This document shows, piece by piece, positions 8,661 to 16,581 of a DNA stretch of 64,000 bases. Position 1 is the stretch's first letter, and every line of letters starts with the position of its first letter. Origin of the DNA: Curvibacter sp. PD_MW3. Its GTDB lineage: Bacteria > Pseudomonadota > Gammaproteobacteria > Burkholderiales > Burkholderiaceae_C. A program made the translations under genes and the position numbers. The notes under the pieces are model-generated. The model saw only the letters and a program-made list of their open reading frames with translations, was not told the origin of the DNA and made no database searches. Where the stretch lies: positions 62,001-126,000 of the forward strand of contig NSIV01000003.1 in NCBI GenBank assembly GCA_002633085.1, in the 5' to 3' direction.

Positions 8661-9947
8661 ATGAGCCTGTTCCAATGGACTGAGAAAAGCGCCGACGTGC
8701 TGCAGCAAGGCGGCGTGATCGGCCCCGACGAGCGCCTGCCCTGGCCGCAAACCGCCGTCATGGGCGTGCAGCACGTGATCGCCATGTTCGGCGCCACGGT
8801 GCTGGCCCCGATCCTGATGGGCTTCGACCCGAACATCGCGATCCTGATGAGCGGCATCGGCACGCTGATCTTCTTCCTCATCACGGGCGGCAAGGTGCCG
8901 AGTTACCTGGGTTCGAGTTTCGCCTTCATCGGCGTGGTGATTGCGGCCACCGCCTACGCCGGCAAGGGGCCGAACGCCAACCTCGGCCTCGCCCTGGGCG
9001 GCATCATTGCCTGCGGTGCGCTCTACACCCTGATCGGCTTCATCGTGCAGGTCGTCGGCACCGGCTGGATCGAGCGTTTCATGCCGCCGGTGGTGACCGG
9101 CGCCGTGGTGGCGGTGATCGGCCTGAACCTGGCCGGCATTCCCATCAAGAACATGGCGGCCAGCAACTTTGATTCCTGGATGCAACTGGTCACCTTCGTT
9201 TGCGTCGGCCTGGTGGCGGTGCTCACGCGTGGCATGGTGCAGCGCCTGCTCATCCTGGTCGGCCTGATCGTGGCCACCGTCATCTACGCGCTGCTGACCA
9301 ACGGCATGGGCCTGGGCAAGCCGCTGGACCTGTCGGGTGTCATCAACGCCGCCTGGTTCGGCTGGCCGGCATTCACCGCCCCGGTGTTCGACGTCACCGC
9401 GATGTCGCTGATCGCCCCGGTGGCCATCATCCTGGTGGCCGAGAACCTGGGCCACATCAAGGCCGTGACCGCCATGACCGGCAAGAACCTGGACGCCTAC
9501 ATGGGCCGCGCCTTCATCGGTGACGGCATCGCCACCATGGTCAGCGGTGCCGCCGGCGGTACGGGCGTCACCACCTATGCCGAGAACATCGGCGTCATGG
9601 CCGCCACCAAGATCTACTCCACCGCCATCTTCGTTGTCGCCGCCCTGCTGGCCGTACTGCTGGGCTTTTCACCGAAGTTCGGCGCCATCATCCAGGCCAT
9701 CCCGCTGCCGGTGATGGGCGGCGTGTCCATCGTGGTGTTCGGCCTGATTGCCGTGGCCGGCGCCAAGATCTGGGTCGACAACAAGGTGGACTTCAGCGAG
9801 AACAAGAACCTGATCGTGGCCGCCATCACCTTGGTACTGGGCACTGGTGACTTCACACTAAAGTTCGGCCAATTCGCACTGGGCGGCATCGGCACCGCCA
9901 CCTTCGGCGCCATCCTGCTGTACGCGCTGCTGAACCGCAAGCGCTGA
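8661..9947 (+). CDS. uraA: Uracil permease, NCS2 (nucleobase:cation symporter 2) family
   Basis: A 428-aa inner-membrane transporter of the UraA type. VMGVQHVIAMFGATVLAP carries the His of TM1, AENLGHIK the first conserved acidic substrate-binding Glu, and GTGVTTYAENIGVMAATK the second Glu. These match UraA rather than purine permeases. The ATG at 8661 follows CGGAGAAAAACA. A GC-rich terminator lies 26 bp after the stop. Divergence from upp supports uracil as the substrate; RutG-like pyrimidine permeases are the close alternative. Confidence 0.92.
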   Translation: MSLFQWTEKSADVLQQGGVIGPDERLPWPQTAVMGVQHVIAMFGATVLAPILMGFDPNIAILMSGIGTLIFFLITGGKVPSYLGSSFAFIGVVIAATAYAGKGPNANLGLALGGIIACGALYTLIGFIVQVVGTGWIERFMPPVVTGAVVAVIGLNLAGIPIKNMAASNFDSWMQLVTFVCVGLVAVLTRGMVQRLLILVGLIVATVIYALLTNGMGLGKPLDLSGVINAAWFGWPAFTAPVFDVTAMSLIAPVAIILVAENLGHIKAVTAMTGKNLDAYMGRAFIGDGIATMVSGAAGGTGVTTYAENIGVMAATKIYSTAIFVVAALLAVLLGFSPKFGAIIQAIPLPVMGGVSIVVFGLIAVAGAKIWVDNKVDFSENKNLIVAAITLVLGTGDFTLKFGQFALGGIGTATFGAILLYALLNRKR

Positions 9948-9973
9948 ATCGCTATTAATTCAACAGCTGCTCG

Positions 9974-10006
9974 CGCCCGTCGGATCTGCCCCGACGGGCG
10001 TTTTTG
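9974..10006 (+). terminator. Rho-independent terminator of the uracil permease gene
   Basis: CGCCCGTCGG (9974-9983) pairs perfectly with CCGACGGGCG (9991-10000) around a seven-base loop and is followed directly by TTTTTG. It lies between the permease stop and the convergent adenosyltransferase stop at 10016. Confidence 0.9.
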
Positions 10007-10015
10007 TTTACAACG

Positions 10016-10582
10016 TCAATCGGCAGCGGCTTGCGCCAACCGCTCGCTCTTCCAGTAAACGTCATCACCGCCGTTCATGCGGTTGAGCACACGCGCCAAC
10101 ACAAACATCAGATCGCTCAGCCGGTTGAGGTACTGGCGCGGCGCTTCCTTGATGGCTTCCTCGTTGCCCAGCGCCACCACGGCACGCTCGGCGCGACGGG
10201 CCACGGTACGGCACACGTGCGCCAGTGCGGCAGCGCGTGAGCCCGCCGGCAGGATGAACTCCTGCAGGCGCGGCAGTTGCTCGTTGTACTTTGCCAGGGC
10301 TTCGTCCAGCGCCAGCACCGCCTCCGGTTTCAGCAATTCGTAACCCGGGATGGACAGCTCACCGCCCAGGTTGAACAGCTGGTGCTGGATCTCCACCAGC
10401 ACCCCACGCACGTCAGCCGGCATCTCCTCGCACAACAGCACGCCGATGTTGGAGTTGAGTTCGTCCACATCGCCCATGGCGTGCACGCGCAGGCTGTTCT
10501 TGGAGACGCGCTTGTTGTCACCCAGGCCGGTGGTGCCGTTGTCCCCGGTGCGGGTGGCGATTTGCGTGAGGCGATTTCCCAT
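10016..10582 (-). CDS. PduO-type cob(I)alamin adenosyltransferase
   Basis: A 188-aa ATP:corrinoid adenosyltransferase that makes adenosylcobalamin. TRTGDNGTTGLG (about 10-21) is the N-terminal ATP-binding motif, RTVARRAER contains the corrinoid/ATP-contacting arginines, and YLNRLSDLMFVLAR is the C-terminal signature. The protein corresponds to the MMAB/PduO family, not CobA/BtuR. It stands alone, convergent with the permease and divergent from an FAD-linked dehydrogenase, so the consumer of the cofactor is elsewhere. Confidence 0.93.
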   Translation of the reverse strand: MGNRLTQIATRTGDNGTTGLGDNKRVSKNSLRVHAMGDVDELNSNIGVLLCEEMPADVRGVLVEIQHQLFNLGGELSIPGYELLKPEAVLALDEALAKYNEQLPRLQEFILPAGSRAAALAHVCRTVARRAERAVVALGNEEAIKEAPRQYLNRLSDLMFVLARVLNRMNGGDDVYWKSERLAQAAAD

Positions 10583-10653
10583 GATGGCAACCTTGGATCA
10601 AAATGTGGGCTGACCGCGCCCGAAACCTTCAGGCGCTGAAACATCGATTATTC

Positions 10654-10674
10654 CCCAGCCGCTATACGGCTGGG
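10654..10674 (+). other. Leader hairpin upstream of the FAD-linked dehydrogenase
   Basis: CCCAGCCG (10654-10661) and CGGCTGGG (10667-10674) form a perfect 8-bp stem with a CTATA loop, followed by only three T residues. It lies 20 bp before the ATG at 10695 and so may influence translation, or may be a weak terminator. Confidence 0.45.
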
Positions 10675-10694
10675 TTTGCCCGTCTGGAGACTTC

Positions 10695-12119
10695 ATGAAC
10701 GCACCCGCGCAAGCCGCCCACCTGCTGCCCGAGATCCATCAACGCGCGGTGCCGCCGGCCCTGGTCGAAGCGCTGAAAGCCCGCTTCGGCGAGCGCTGCT
10801 CCACCGCGCTGGTGGTGCGCGAGCAGCATGGCCGCGATGAGTCGGTGTACTCGGTGCCGCCACCGGCCGCCGTGGTGTTTGCCGAGAGCACGGCCGATGT
10901 GTCGGACGCCATCAAGCTGGCCAGCGAACACAACGTGCCGGTGATTCCGTTTGGCGTCGGCTCCTCGCTGGAAGGCCACCTGCTGGCGGTGCAAGGCGGC
11001 ATCAGCATCGACGTGTCGCGCATGAACAAAATCCTGGCGATCAACCCGGAAGACCTGACGGTCACCGTGCAGCCGGGCGTGACGCGCAAGCAGCTCAACG
11101 ACGAGATCAAGAGCACCGGCCTGTTCTTCCCGATCGACCCGGGTGCCGACGCCAGCATCGGCGGCATGAGCGCCACCCGCGCCAGCGGCACCAACGCCGT
11201 GCGCTACGGCACCATGCGTGAGAACGTGCTGGCGCTGGAAGTGGTGACCGCCAGCGGCGAAGTCATTCGCACCGGCACGCGCGCCAAGAAAAGCAGCGCC
11301 GGCTACGACCTGACGCGCCTGATGGTGGGCAGCGAAGGCACGCTGGGCATCATGACCGAGATCACGCTCAAGCTCTACCCGCTGCCGGAGGCGATCTCGG
11401 CCGCCATCTGCTCGTTCCCGAGCATCGAGGCCGCCGTGCGCACCACCATCCAGATCATCCAGATGGGCATTCCGATTGCCCGCGTGGAGCTGATCGACGC
11501 CAACACCGTGCGCATGGTCAACACCTATGCCAAGCTGACCTTGCGTGAAGAACCCATGCTACTGATGGAGTTCCACGGCTCGCCCGCCGGTGTGAAAGAG
11601 CAGGCCGAAACCGTGCAGGAGATTGCCAGCGAATTCGGCGGCAACGCCTTCGAATGGGCCACCACACCGGAGGAACGCACCCGCCTGTGGACCGCGCGGC
11701 ACAACGCCTACTTTGCCGCCATCCAGAGCAAGCCGGGCTGCCGCGCCATCAGCACCGACACCTGCGTGCCCATCAGCCGCCTGGCGGACTGCCTGCTCGA
11801 CTCGGTGACCGAGGCCGATGCCAGCGGCATCCCCTACTTCCTGGTCGGCCACGTCGGCGACGGCAACTTCCACTTCGGTTACCTGATCGACCCCGAGCTG
11901 CCGCAGGAACGCGAGGTGGCCGAGGCCTTGAACCACAAGCTGGTGCACCGCGCCCTGACACTGGGCGGCACCTGCACTGGCGAGCACGGCGTGGGCCTGC
12001 ACAAGATGGACTTCCTGCTGACCGAGGCCGGCAGCGGCGCGGTGGACATGATGCGCACCATCAAGCGCGCACTGGACCCGAAGAACGTCATGAACCCGGG
12101 CAAGATCTTCGCGCTCTGA
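10695..12119 (+). CDS. FAD-linked D-lactate/glycolate-type dehydrogenase
   Basis: A 474-aa flavoprotein with an N-terminal PCMH-type FAD domain (PFGVGSSLEGHL, PGADASIGGMSATRASGTNA) and a C-terminal FAD-oxidase domain with HVGDGNFH and GEHGVGLHK, whose histidines and glutamate bind the metal and alpha-hydroxyacid. This is the architecture of LDHD-type D-lactate dehydrogenase and of GlcD; no GlcE or GlcF partner follows, which favours a stand-alone D-lactate or D-2-hydroxyacid dehydrogenase. The exact substrate cannot be read from sequence. Confidence 0.9.
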   Translation: MNAPAQAAHLLPEIHQRAVPPALVEALKARFGERCSTALVVREQHGRDESVYSVPPPAAVVFAESTADVSDAIKLASEHNVPVIPFGVGSSLEGHLLAVQGGISIDVSRMNKILAINPEDLTVTVQPGVTRKQLNDEIKSTGLFFPIDPGADASIGGMSATRASGTNAVRYGTMRENVLALEVVTASGEVIRTGTRAKKSSAGYDLTRLMVGSEGTLGIMTEITLKLYPLPEAISAAICSFPSIEAAVRTTIQIIQMGIPIARVELIDANTVRMVNTYAKLTLREEPMLLMEFHGSPAGVKEQAETVQEIASEFGGNAFEWATTPEERTRLWTARHNAYFAAIQSKPGCRAISTDTCVPISRLADCLLDSVTEADASGIPYFLVGHVGDGNFHFGYLIDPELPQEREVAEALNHKLVHRALTLGGTCTGEHGVGLHKMDFLLTEAGSGAVDMMRTIKRALDPKNVMNPGKIFAL

Positions 12120-12135
12120 CCAGGGCCCGTTTGCA

Positions 12136-12729
12136 CTAACCTGGTTTGCGCGCGATGACGGTGGCAAACCGTTTCACGGTGTTGCCCGGCGCCTCGAACT
12201 CGCTGAGCTCGTTCTGCACGATGTCCCAGCCGGCGAAGCGCTGCTGCAAGTCGGTGGCCGTGAACAGGCAGTGCTCCGCGGGCTCGAACATGTCCATGTA
12301 GGTGGTGCCTTCGATCAACACGTTGACGGCCGCATACCCACCAGGCCGCACCTGCCGCTGCAACTCACCCAGCACCTTGCGCGCGGTGGAGCAATCGAAA
12401 AACATCAGCAAGCCGATGGAGACGATGCAGTCGTAGTCGGCGTCGATCCGGTACTGGCGCAGGTCAGCCAGTTCGGCCCGAACGGGCAACGCCTCCGCCG
12501 CCGCCCGCTGCTGCATGTGCGCCACCGCGGCCTGGCTGGCGTCGAGCGCCGTCACGCGGCAACCCTGCCGTGCAGCCGCAAACGCCAGGTTGCCCATGCC
12601 GCTACCGAAGTCCAGCACCTCGCCATGCAGGTAGGGCAAGGCCAGCGTCTCGAACGGGTTCAGCACCAGGGCTGCAGCCGAGGCTGAACGGGCAAACTGC
12701 TGGTCAAAAAATTCAATGCTTCGGGTCAT
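12136..12729 (-). CDS. Class I SAM-dependent methyltransferase
   Basis: A 197-aa protein beginning MTRSIEFFDQQFARS, with motif I VLDFGSGMGNLAFAAA, the acidic loop ALDAS after strand 2, and YDCIVSIGLLMFF as motif IV. The overall pattern resembles TehB/UbiE-like small-molecule methyltransferases. The start at 12729 fits the domain; upstream codons in the same frame are not protein-like. No good ribosome-binding site is visible. Substrate unknown. Confidence 0.82.
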   Translation of the reverse strand: MTRSIEFFDQQFARSASAAALVLNPFETLALPYLHGEVLDFGSGMGNLAFAAARQGCRVTALDASQAAVAHMQQRAAAEALPVRAELADLRQYRIDADYDCIVSIGLLMFFDCSTARKVLGELQRQVRPGGYAAVNVLIEGTTYMDMFEPAEHCLFTATDLQQRFAGWDIVQNELSEFEAPGNTVKRFATVIARKPG

Positions 12730-12870
12730 GGTGAGGAAAGGCAACCAGATGGCAGATGGAAGACAGGTTGGGCATTGTGCAATAGCGGGCCGCGAAGACA
12801 CGGGTTTCCCCTTAATCGGGAATCCTTGATTTAAGTTACTTTCGCATCTCTTCATCACAGGAGAAACGAC

Positions 12871-13152
12871 ATGCTCAAGCACATCACCGGTTTGGCCATT
12901 GTGTTGTTGGCGGCGCTGCCCGTGGCGGCACAACCAGCCTCCGACCCTGCCGAGGTCGACGCCGTGGTGGCCGCCGTCAAGGCCGCCAATCCGGATTTCA
13001 AATCACTGTGTCAAAAGGGGCCTGATGGCATCCGCAAGGCCTCGACCGAAGCTGTGATGGGCCTCATGGCCTCCGGCAAGGTGAAAGGCAACCCGCAGGC
13101 GCTGGGCGGCGAAGCCGGCCAGAAGGTCGGGCGCGAGTGCCGTGGCGGTTGA
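12871..13152 (+). CDS. Small secreted two-cysteine protein
   Basis: A 93-aa protein with a clear Sec signal peptide (LAIVLLAALPVAAQ) and a mature part of about 70 residues with two cysteines (SLCQKG and RECRGG). It starts 7 bp after GGAGAA. The mature part aligns along its length with residues about 22-85 of the hydrolase encoded next door: AE(V/I), PD(F/L), the first Cys, AG, and R(E/D)C are shared at equal spacing. I recognise no named family. The gene is followed by a terminator, so it is a separate transcription unit from the hydrolase. Confidence 0.75.
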   Translation: MLKHITGLAIVLLAALPVAAQPASDPAEVDAVVAAVKAANPDFKSLCQKGPDGIRKASTEAVMGLMASGKVKGNPQALGGEAGQKVGRECRGG

Positions 13153-13178
13153 GGCACGGCCCAAAGCCCTCTGATGCA

Positions 13179-13202
13179 AAACCGGCCATGGCCGGTTTTT
13201 TT
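13179..13202 (+). terminator. Rho-independent terminator
   Basis: AAACCGGCCATGGCCGGTTT (13179-13198) is a perfect palindrome running into seven T residues (13196-13202), just downstream of the small secreted protein gene. Confidence 0.85.
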
Positions 13203-13247
13203 CCTTGCACGCACAGTCATCACCATCCTTCTTCAGAAACCCGTCCC

Positions 13248-14345
13248 ATGCCCATCACCCTGCCCTGGCGCTTTCTGGCGTCCCTCACCCTGCTCGGCGC
13301 ATTCAGCGCTGCAGCCCATGCCGCCAGCGAGGCGGAAATCCAGCTCGTTTATGACGGTGTGCGCAGCAAGTTTCCGGACTTGAGCGCGTACTGCAAGCTC
13401 TCGGATGCGGAAAGACGGCAGGCGACGGTTCAAGTCACGATCGCACTGGCCGGCGCCAAGAAGCTGTCTGACCCGACCGGGGCCGGGCCGCAAGCCGGTG
13501 TTTTGCTGCGCCGCGATTGCGGGCTGGACACCGCACCTGCGGCCAGCAACCCGAGCACCGTGCGCTGGATGGTCAGCGCCAAGCCGCTGGCGTTTGATGC
13601 CGACCGACAGACCTTGGGGAGGTTCACCACCGCCGCGTCCCTGGCGAACCGCATTTACACCCCCGAAGGTGCAGGCCCGTTCCCGGCCGTTGTGTTGAAC
13701 CACACCATCGGCGGTGTCAGCCAGCACATGCTGGTGCAAGCCAAGGCTTTGCTGGACGCCGGTTTTGCCGTGCTGGTGGTGGACAGCTATGGGCCGCGCG
13801 GCATCCGCCCCGGCACCATCCTGTTCCCGGCCGAGGTTGCCAAGGACGACTACGATGCGCTGGCCCACCTTGAGCGGCAGCCCTACATCGACAAGACCCG
13901 GATCTTCCAGACCGGCTATTCGCTCGGCGCGCTTGCTGCCGCTTTGCTGGCCAGCCCCGAAGGTGCGCAGGTCTTCAAGGCGCCCGGGCGCTTTCGCGCC
14001 TCGGTGGGCCACTACGGCACCTGCGCCCTGCACAGCAATTCATCGTCGCCCAGACTGGACATGCTGTCTGCCGACAGCGACCGCCCGGTCCTGATGCTGA
14101 TGGCGGAACTCGACATCGAGACACCGCCCAAGGCCTGCTTCCCGTTGCTGGAGCAAATGAAGGCAGCGGGCAAAGAGGTCGATTGGCATCTCTACCCCAA
14201 CACCACGCACGGCTGGGACAAGTCGGAAAACAATGGTTATGTCTACCGCAGCGCGAGCGGCGAGAGCATGACCTACCGCTACGACGCCGCCGTCACGAAA
14301 GATGCCACCGAACGCATGATCGCGTTCTTCAACCGCTACCGTTGA
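13248..14345 (+). CDS. Secreted dienelactone-hydrolase-family protein with N-terminal two-Cys domain
   Basis: A 365-aa protein with a signal peptide (FLASLTLLGAFSAAAHA). A 65-residue domain related to the preceding small secreted protein follows, then an alpha/beta hydrolase domain: HTIGG oxyanion region, GYSLGA nucleophile serine, AELDIETP acid and TTHGWD histidine. The GYSLG elbow has Ser rather than the Cys of true dienelactone hydrolases, so it is a carboxylesterase-like member. The start at 13248 is the only ATG that leads directly into the signal peptide. Its 3' end overlaps the convergent DUF1697 gene by 10 bp. Confidence 0.85.
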   Translation: MPITLPWRFLASLTLLGAFSAAAHAASEAEIQLVYDGVRSKFPDLSAYCKLSDAERRQATVQVTIALAGAKKLSDPTGAGPQAGVLLRRDCGLDTAPAASNPSTVRWMVSAKPLAFDADRQTLGRFTTAASLANRIYTPEGAGPFPAVVLNHTIGGVSQHMLVQAKALLDAGFAVLVVDSYGPRGIRPGTILFPAEVAKDDYDALAHLERQPYIDKTRIFQTGYSLGALAAALLASPEGAQVFKAPGRFRASVGHYGTCALHSNSSSPRLDMLSADSDRPVLMLMAELDIETPPKACFPLLEQMKAAGKEVDWHLYPNTTHGWDKSENNGYVYRSASGESMTYRYDAAVTKDATERMIAFFNRYR

Positions 14346-14878
14346 AGCCCGGCCAGGGCCTGCAACTTGAGAACGGTGGCCCAGTTTCTGGTGGTGACCG
14401 ATTTGCCGGCCTTGCCCAGCAAGGCTTTACCCGCTTTGCTTTCAAGGATGCCGCTCACGCAATTCAGGTACGCGGCATGCTTGCCGAGCACAAACTGTTC
14501 CGGCGGCACCACCAGAGGTTCGATGCCGGCCAGCCCCGACAACGCCGTGGCGTCTTGAACGAAAGCAACCAGGAGCCGCGTAGAGTCTGTCGCTGTTGCG
14601 GCCAGCGGGTTCTCAGCAACGATCGTCGCCAGTTCCTGCGCTGACTTGACGATCACCGGCACGTCGATCTTCAGCTTGCTGGAGATTGCGGCTGCAATCT
14701 GCGCAGCGTGCTTGGCCGGCGTGCCCTTGGCGGCACGGAACACCACGTTGCCGCTGTTGAGCAGCGTCACCACATCCGTGTAGCCCAGCTCAGCCAGCAA
14801 GGTGCGTAGCTCGGCCATGGGAACGCGCTTGGCCTTGCCCACGTTGATGCCGCGCAACAGCGCTACGAAGAGAGGCAT
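14336..14878 (-). CDS. DUF1697 family protein
   Basis: A 180-aa protein with the family opening FVALLRGINVGKAKRVPM, then LNSGNVVF and a C-terminal TTRNWATVLKL. These are the conserved motifs of DUF1697, a small cytoplasmic family of unknown biochemical role. It lies 20 bp downstream of a lipoprotein gene on the same strand, so the two may share a transcript. Confidence 0.92.
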   Translation of the reverse strand: MPLFVALLRGINVGKAKRVPMAELRTLLAELGYTDVVTLLNSGNVVFRAAKGTPAKHAAQIAAAISSKLKIDVPVIVKSAQELATIVAENPLAATATDSTRLLVAFVQDATALSGLAGIEPLVVPPEQFVLGKHAAYLNCVSGILESKAGKALLGKAGKSVTTRNWATVLKLQALAGLQR

Positions 14879-14898
14879 GTGTGAGGCCTGTCGTTAAC

Positions 14899-15411
14899 TT
14901 ACTTGCCCAGGTAAGTCGTGAGCAGATCGAAAAAGCGCTTGTAGAACTTCTGGTCTTCAATCGTCTTGCCGGCCACCTTGACCAGTGCGTCCGTGCTCTT
15001 GCTCCAGGGCATGGCAATGCCGCCGCCGGGCACGCTCAGGCTGGCGGCGCTGGAGGTCTTCTTGAGTTCGTAGGTGGTCTCTACCGCGTTGACGAAAACT
15101 GTCGCGCCGCTGCTGCTGGGCTTGCACACCACATCGAAGTCGATGGTGACGTTGACCTCGTCATCGGGCTGGAAGTCTTTTTTGGCGCGCACGTTCTGCG
15201 CTTCGGCGCGCTCGATGCGGTAACCCTGGCTCAGCAGCGCATGCTGCGCCGCTTCGCAGGCTTGCACCTCGCTCTGCCGGAATTGTTTGAAATACGGCGA
15301 CTCTTTGCTGAACGCCTCATCCGGATAGACGCTGGGAGTTCCGCAAGCGGCCAGCAGGGCCAGCGTCAACAGTGCCGTGATCAGCTTGAGGGTGCGGCAA
15401 ATGATTCTCAT
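14899..15411 (-). CDS. DUF2242 lipoprotein
   Basis: A 170-aa lipoprotein: MRIICRTLKLITALLTLAL followed by the lipobox LAAC. The mature domain has YPDEAFSKESPYFKQF and the VNVTIDFDVVCKP segment typical of DUF2242, a periplasmic family of unknown function. The start at 15411 is the ATG directly before the signal sequence; an in-frame start at 15462 would add 17 residues that disrupt it. Confidence 0.85.
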   Translation of the reverse strand: MRIICRTLKLITALLTLALLAACGTPSVYPDEAFSKESPYFKQFRQSEVQACEAAQHALLSQGYRIERAEAQNVRAKKDFQPDDEVNVTIDFDVVCKPSSSGATVFVNAVETTYELKKTSSAASLSVPGGGIAMPWSKSTDALVKVAGKTIEDQKFYKRFFDLLTTYLGK

Positions 15412-15458
15412 GGTGTGTTGGTCTTGAGCGGTGCGTGTGAGTACTTTGGTGCGCCGTT

Positions 15459-15674
15459 TCATTTTGCCTGCTTGCGAATGACCAGGGCAATGCCGCCCAG
15501 GATGGCTGTGGAAGCCAGCAACAGGCGCAGCGTGAGCGGCTCACGCTGCCAAGCGATGCCGCCGAGTGCCGCAATCACCGGCACGCTGAGTTGCAGTGTG
15601 TCCGCCGTGGTGGCCTTGAGATGCTATAGCGCTATATACCAGATGATGTAAAACGCCCCCCGCAATGTCCACAT
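15459..15674 (-). pseudogene. EamA/DMT transporter, 3' remnant with in-frame stop
   Basis: Reading from 15674 down gives MWTLRGAFYIIWYIAL, a TAG at 15624-15626, then HLKATTADTLQLSVPV, AALGGIAWQREPLTLRLLL and STAILGGIALVIRKQAK before the stop at 15459. This is the last quarter of an EamA-family drug/metabolite transporter. The rest of the gene is missing, replaced by AT-rich sequence upstream. Both truncation and the internal stop show it is dead. The break probably marks the insertion point of the adjacent island. Confidence 0.8.
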
Positions 15675-15951
15675 GCGTGCTGTTGGTGAACAAGAGGCTC
15701 ATAACGAGTGCCGCCGGCACCGGTATGCATGAAGTTAACTCACACGAATCGGGACATGACTGAAAACTACGTCATGTCCAAAACAGGAGAACGAGTAAGG
15801 CCCCTTTGTAAATTTTCACGAAATACTTGAAAAATGAGGATTTTCTGAGTATTATCTACTCAACCCATCTTCCATCGTGGGTTAAAGCCGACACCTCTTC
15901 AGCAGATAGAGGGTCAATTGTGGCAACTGCAACTTGATCTAGGAGAAGCAC
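15675..15951. other. AT-rich intergenic stretch at the left part of an island
   Basis: This stretch is clearly lower in GC than its surroundings. It holds a perfect 9-bp inverted repeat, GGACATGAC (15752-15760) and GTCATGTCC (15771-15779) with a 10-nt loop, an unassigned short reading frame starting at 15755 (MTENYVMSKTGERVRPLCKF...), a strong promoter at 15827-15855, and an AACCCA/TGGGTT hairpin just after it. I see no protein family in it. Confidence 0.6.
15827..15855 (+). promoter_or_regulatory. Strong sigma-70-type promoter
   Basis: TTGAAA (15827-15832), a 17-bp spacer and TATTAT (15850-15855) are close to the consensus -35 and -10. The leader runs about 90 nt to the first ATG at 15952. 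This is the best-looking housekeeping promoter I found in the window, and it drives the island genes. Confidence 0.75.
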
Positions 15952-16050
15952 ATGAACACAACAAATAAGGTCCAGATTGGACAGATAGTTGAGGTTAAAC
16001 ATGAAGTTTCAGGTCAACGTTGGCCAGGAGTTCCCTTGCTACGTAGTTGA
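15952..16050 (+). CDS. 32-aa leader ORF
   Basis: MNTTNKVQIGQIVEVKHEVS then GQRWPGVPLLRS. AGGAG nine bases upstream of the ATG makes this the strongest translation start in the island. It overlaps the following 102-aa ORF by 50 bp in a different frame. It may be a coupling or regulatory leader peptide, or the true N-terminus of the membrane protein separated by a frameshift. No family recognised. Confidence 0.4.
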   Translation: MNTTNKVQIGQIVEVKHEVSGQRWPGVPLLRS

Positions 16051-16309
16051 AGAGCAATCGATTCCGCTTGTTCTTCAAGTAACGCAAACTATTAGTTTGC
16101 CTTCAGTCGAGGCCAATACGCGCCACAGCATGGCGTCTTCTCGCTCTGCGAGTAAGACTATGTGGATAGTCGTCGGCGTCCTCGGTATAGGTTTTCTTCC
16201 ATCCATTGTTTATGGATGGGTATCTGGAGATTACTCAGCGTTGAAATCGCTCGCAGACAGTGGACGTGATCTACTGATGAACGGTTTCAAGCTGTTGGTG
16301 AAATCATGA
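16001..16309 (+). CDS. 102-aa single-pass membrane protein
   Basis: It begins MKFQVNVGQEFPCYVVEEQS after GAGG at 15990-15993. The first 45 residues look beta-rich, then a polar serine-rich linker, one transmembrane helix (WIVVGVLGIGFLPSIVYGWV), and a short amphipathic tail ending LLVKS. Its stop overlaps the start of the ribbon-helix-helix gene (ATGA), so the two are translationally coupled. Base composition is much less GC-rich than flanking genes, indicating acquisition from elsewhere. No family recognised. Confidence 0.6.
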   Translation: MKFQVNVGQEFPCYVVEEQSIPLVLQVTQTISLPSVEANTRHSMASSRSASKTMWIVVGVLGIGFLPSIVYGWVSGDYSALKSLADSGRDLLMNGFKLLVKS

Positions 16310-16518
16310 GCTCGACCAAACGTGTGCAACTCGACTTGCCTGAACGCTCAATGGCGCGACTGCAAGATTTGCGAGGAAAAACCGAAGCCACTTCTTATGC
16401 AGAAGTGATAAAGAATGCGCTTCGTCTTTATGAAGCTGTAGTAGAAGAAACTGAAGCTGGTAATAAATTCTTTGTCCGAGCCCCATCTGGGGAGACTACG
16501 GAATACAGAATTTTTTAA
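16306..16518 (+). CDS. Ribbon-helix-helix-like protein
   Basis: A 70-aa protein: beta-strand VQLDLPERS, helix MARLQDLRGKTEA, turn TSYAEVIKNALRLYEAVVEE, the pattern of a CopG/Arc-type ribbon-helix-helix fold, followed by a short tail FFVRAPSGETTEYRIF. Such proteins are usually dimeric DNA-binding regulators, often antitoxins. Here the coupled partner is a membrane protein rather than a recognised toxin. Low GC like its partner. Confidence 0.65.
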   Translation: MSSTKRVQLDLPERSMARLQDLRGKTEATSYAEVIKNALRLYEAVVEETEAGNKFFVRAPSGETTEYRIF

Positions 16519-16581
16519 ACCCACCTAGATCTGAAATACGTCTACCTCACCCAGCGCAGGGGCGCATAAAATTAATAGACT

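Noticed and set aside
15755..15830. 24-codon frame MTENYVMSKTGERVRPLCKF...
   Set aside because: No ribosome-binding site close to its ATG, no family, and it overlaps a perfect inverted repeat. It is mentioned under the intergenic stretch only.
16140..16170. A lone TGTGGATAG-like DnaA box inside the island membrane protein gene
   Set aside because: A single near-match within a coding region; no cluster of boxes or AT-rich unwinding element was seen, so it does not support an origin of replication.
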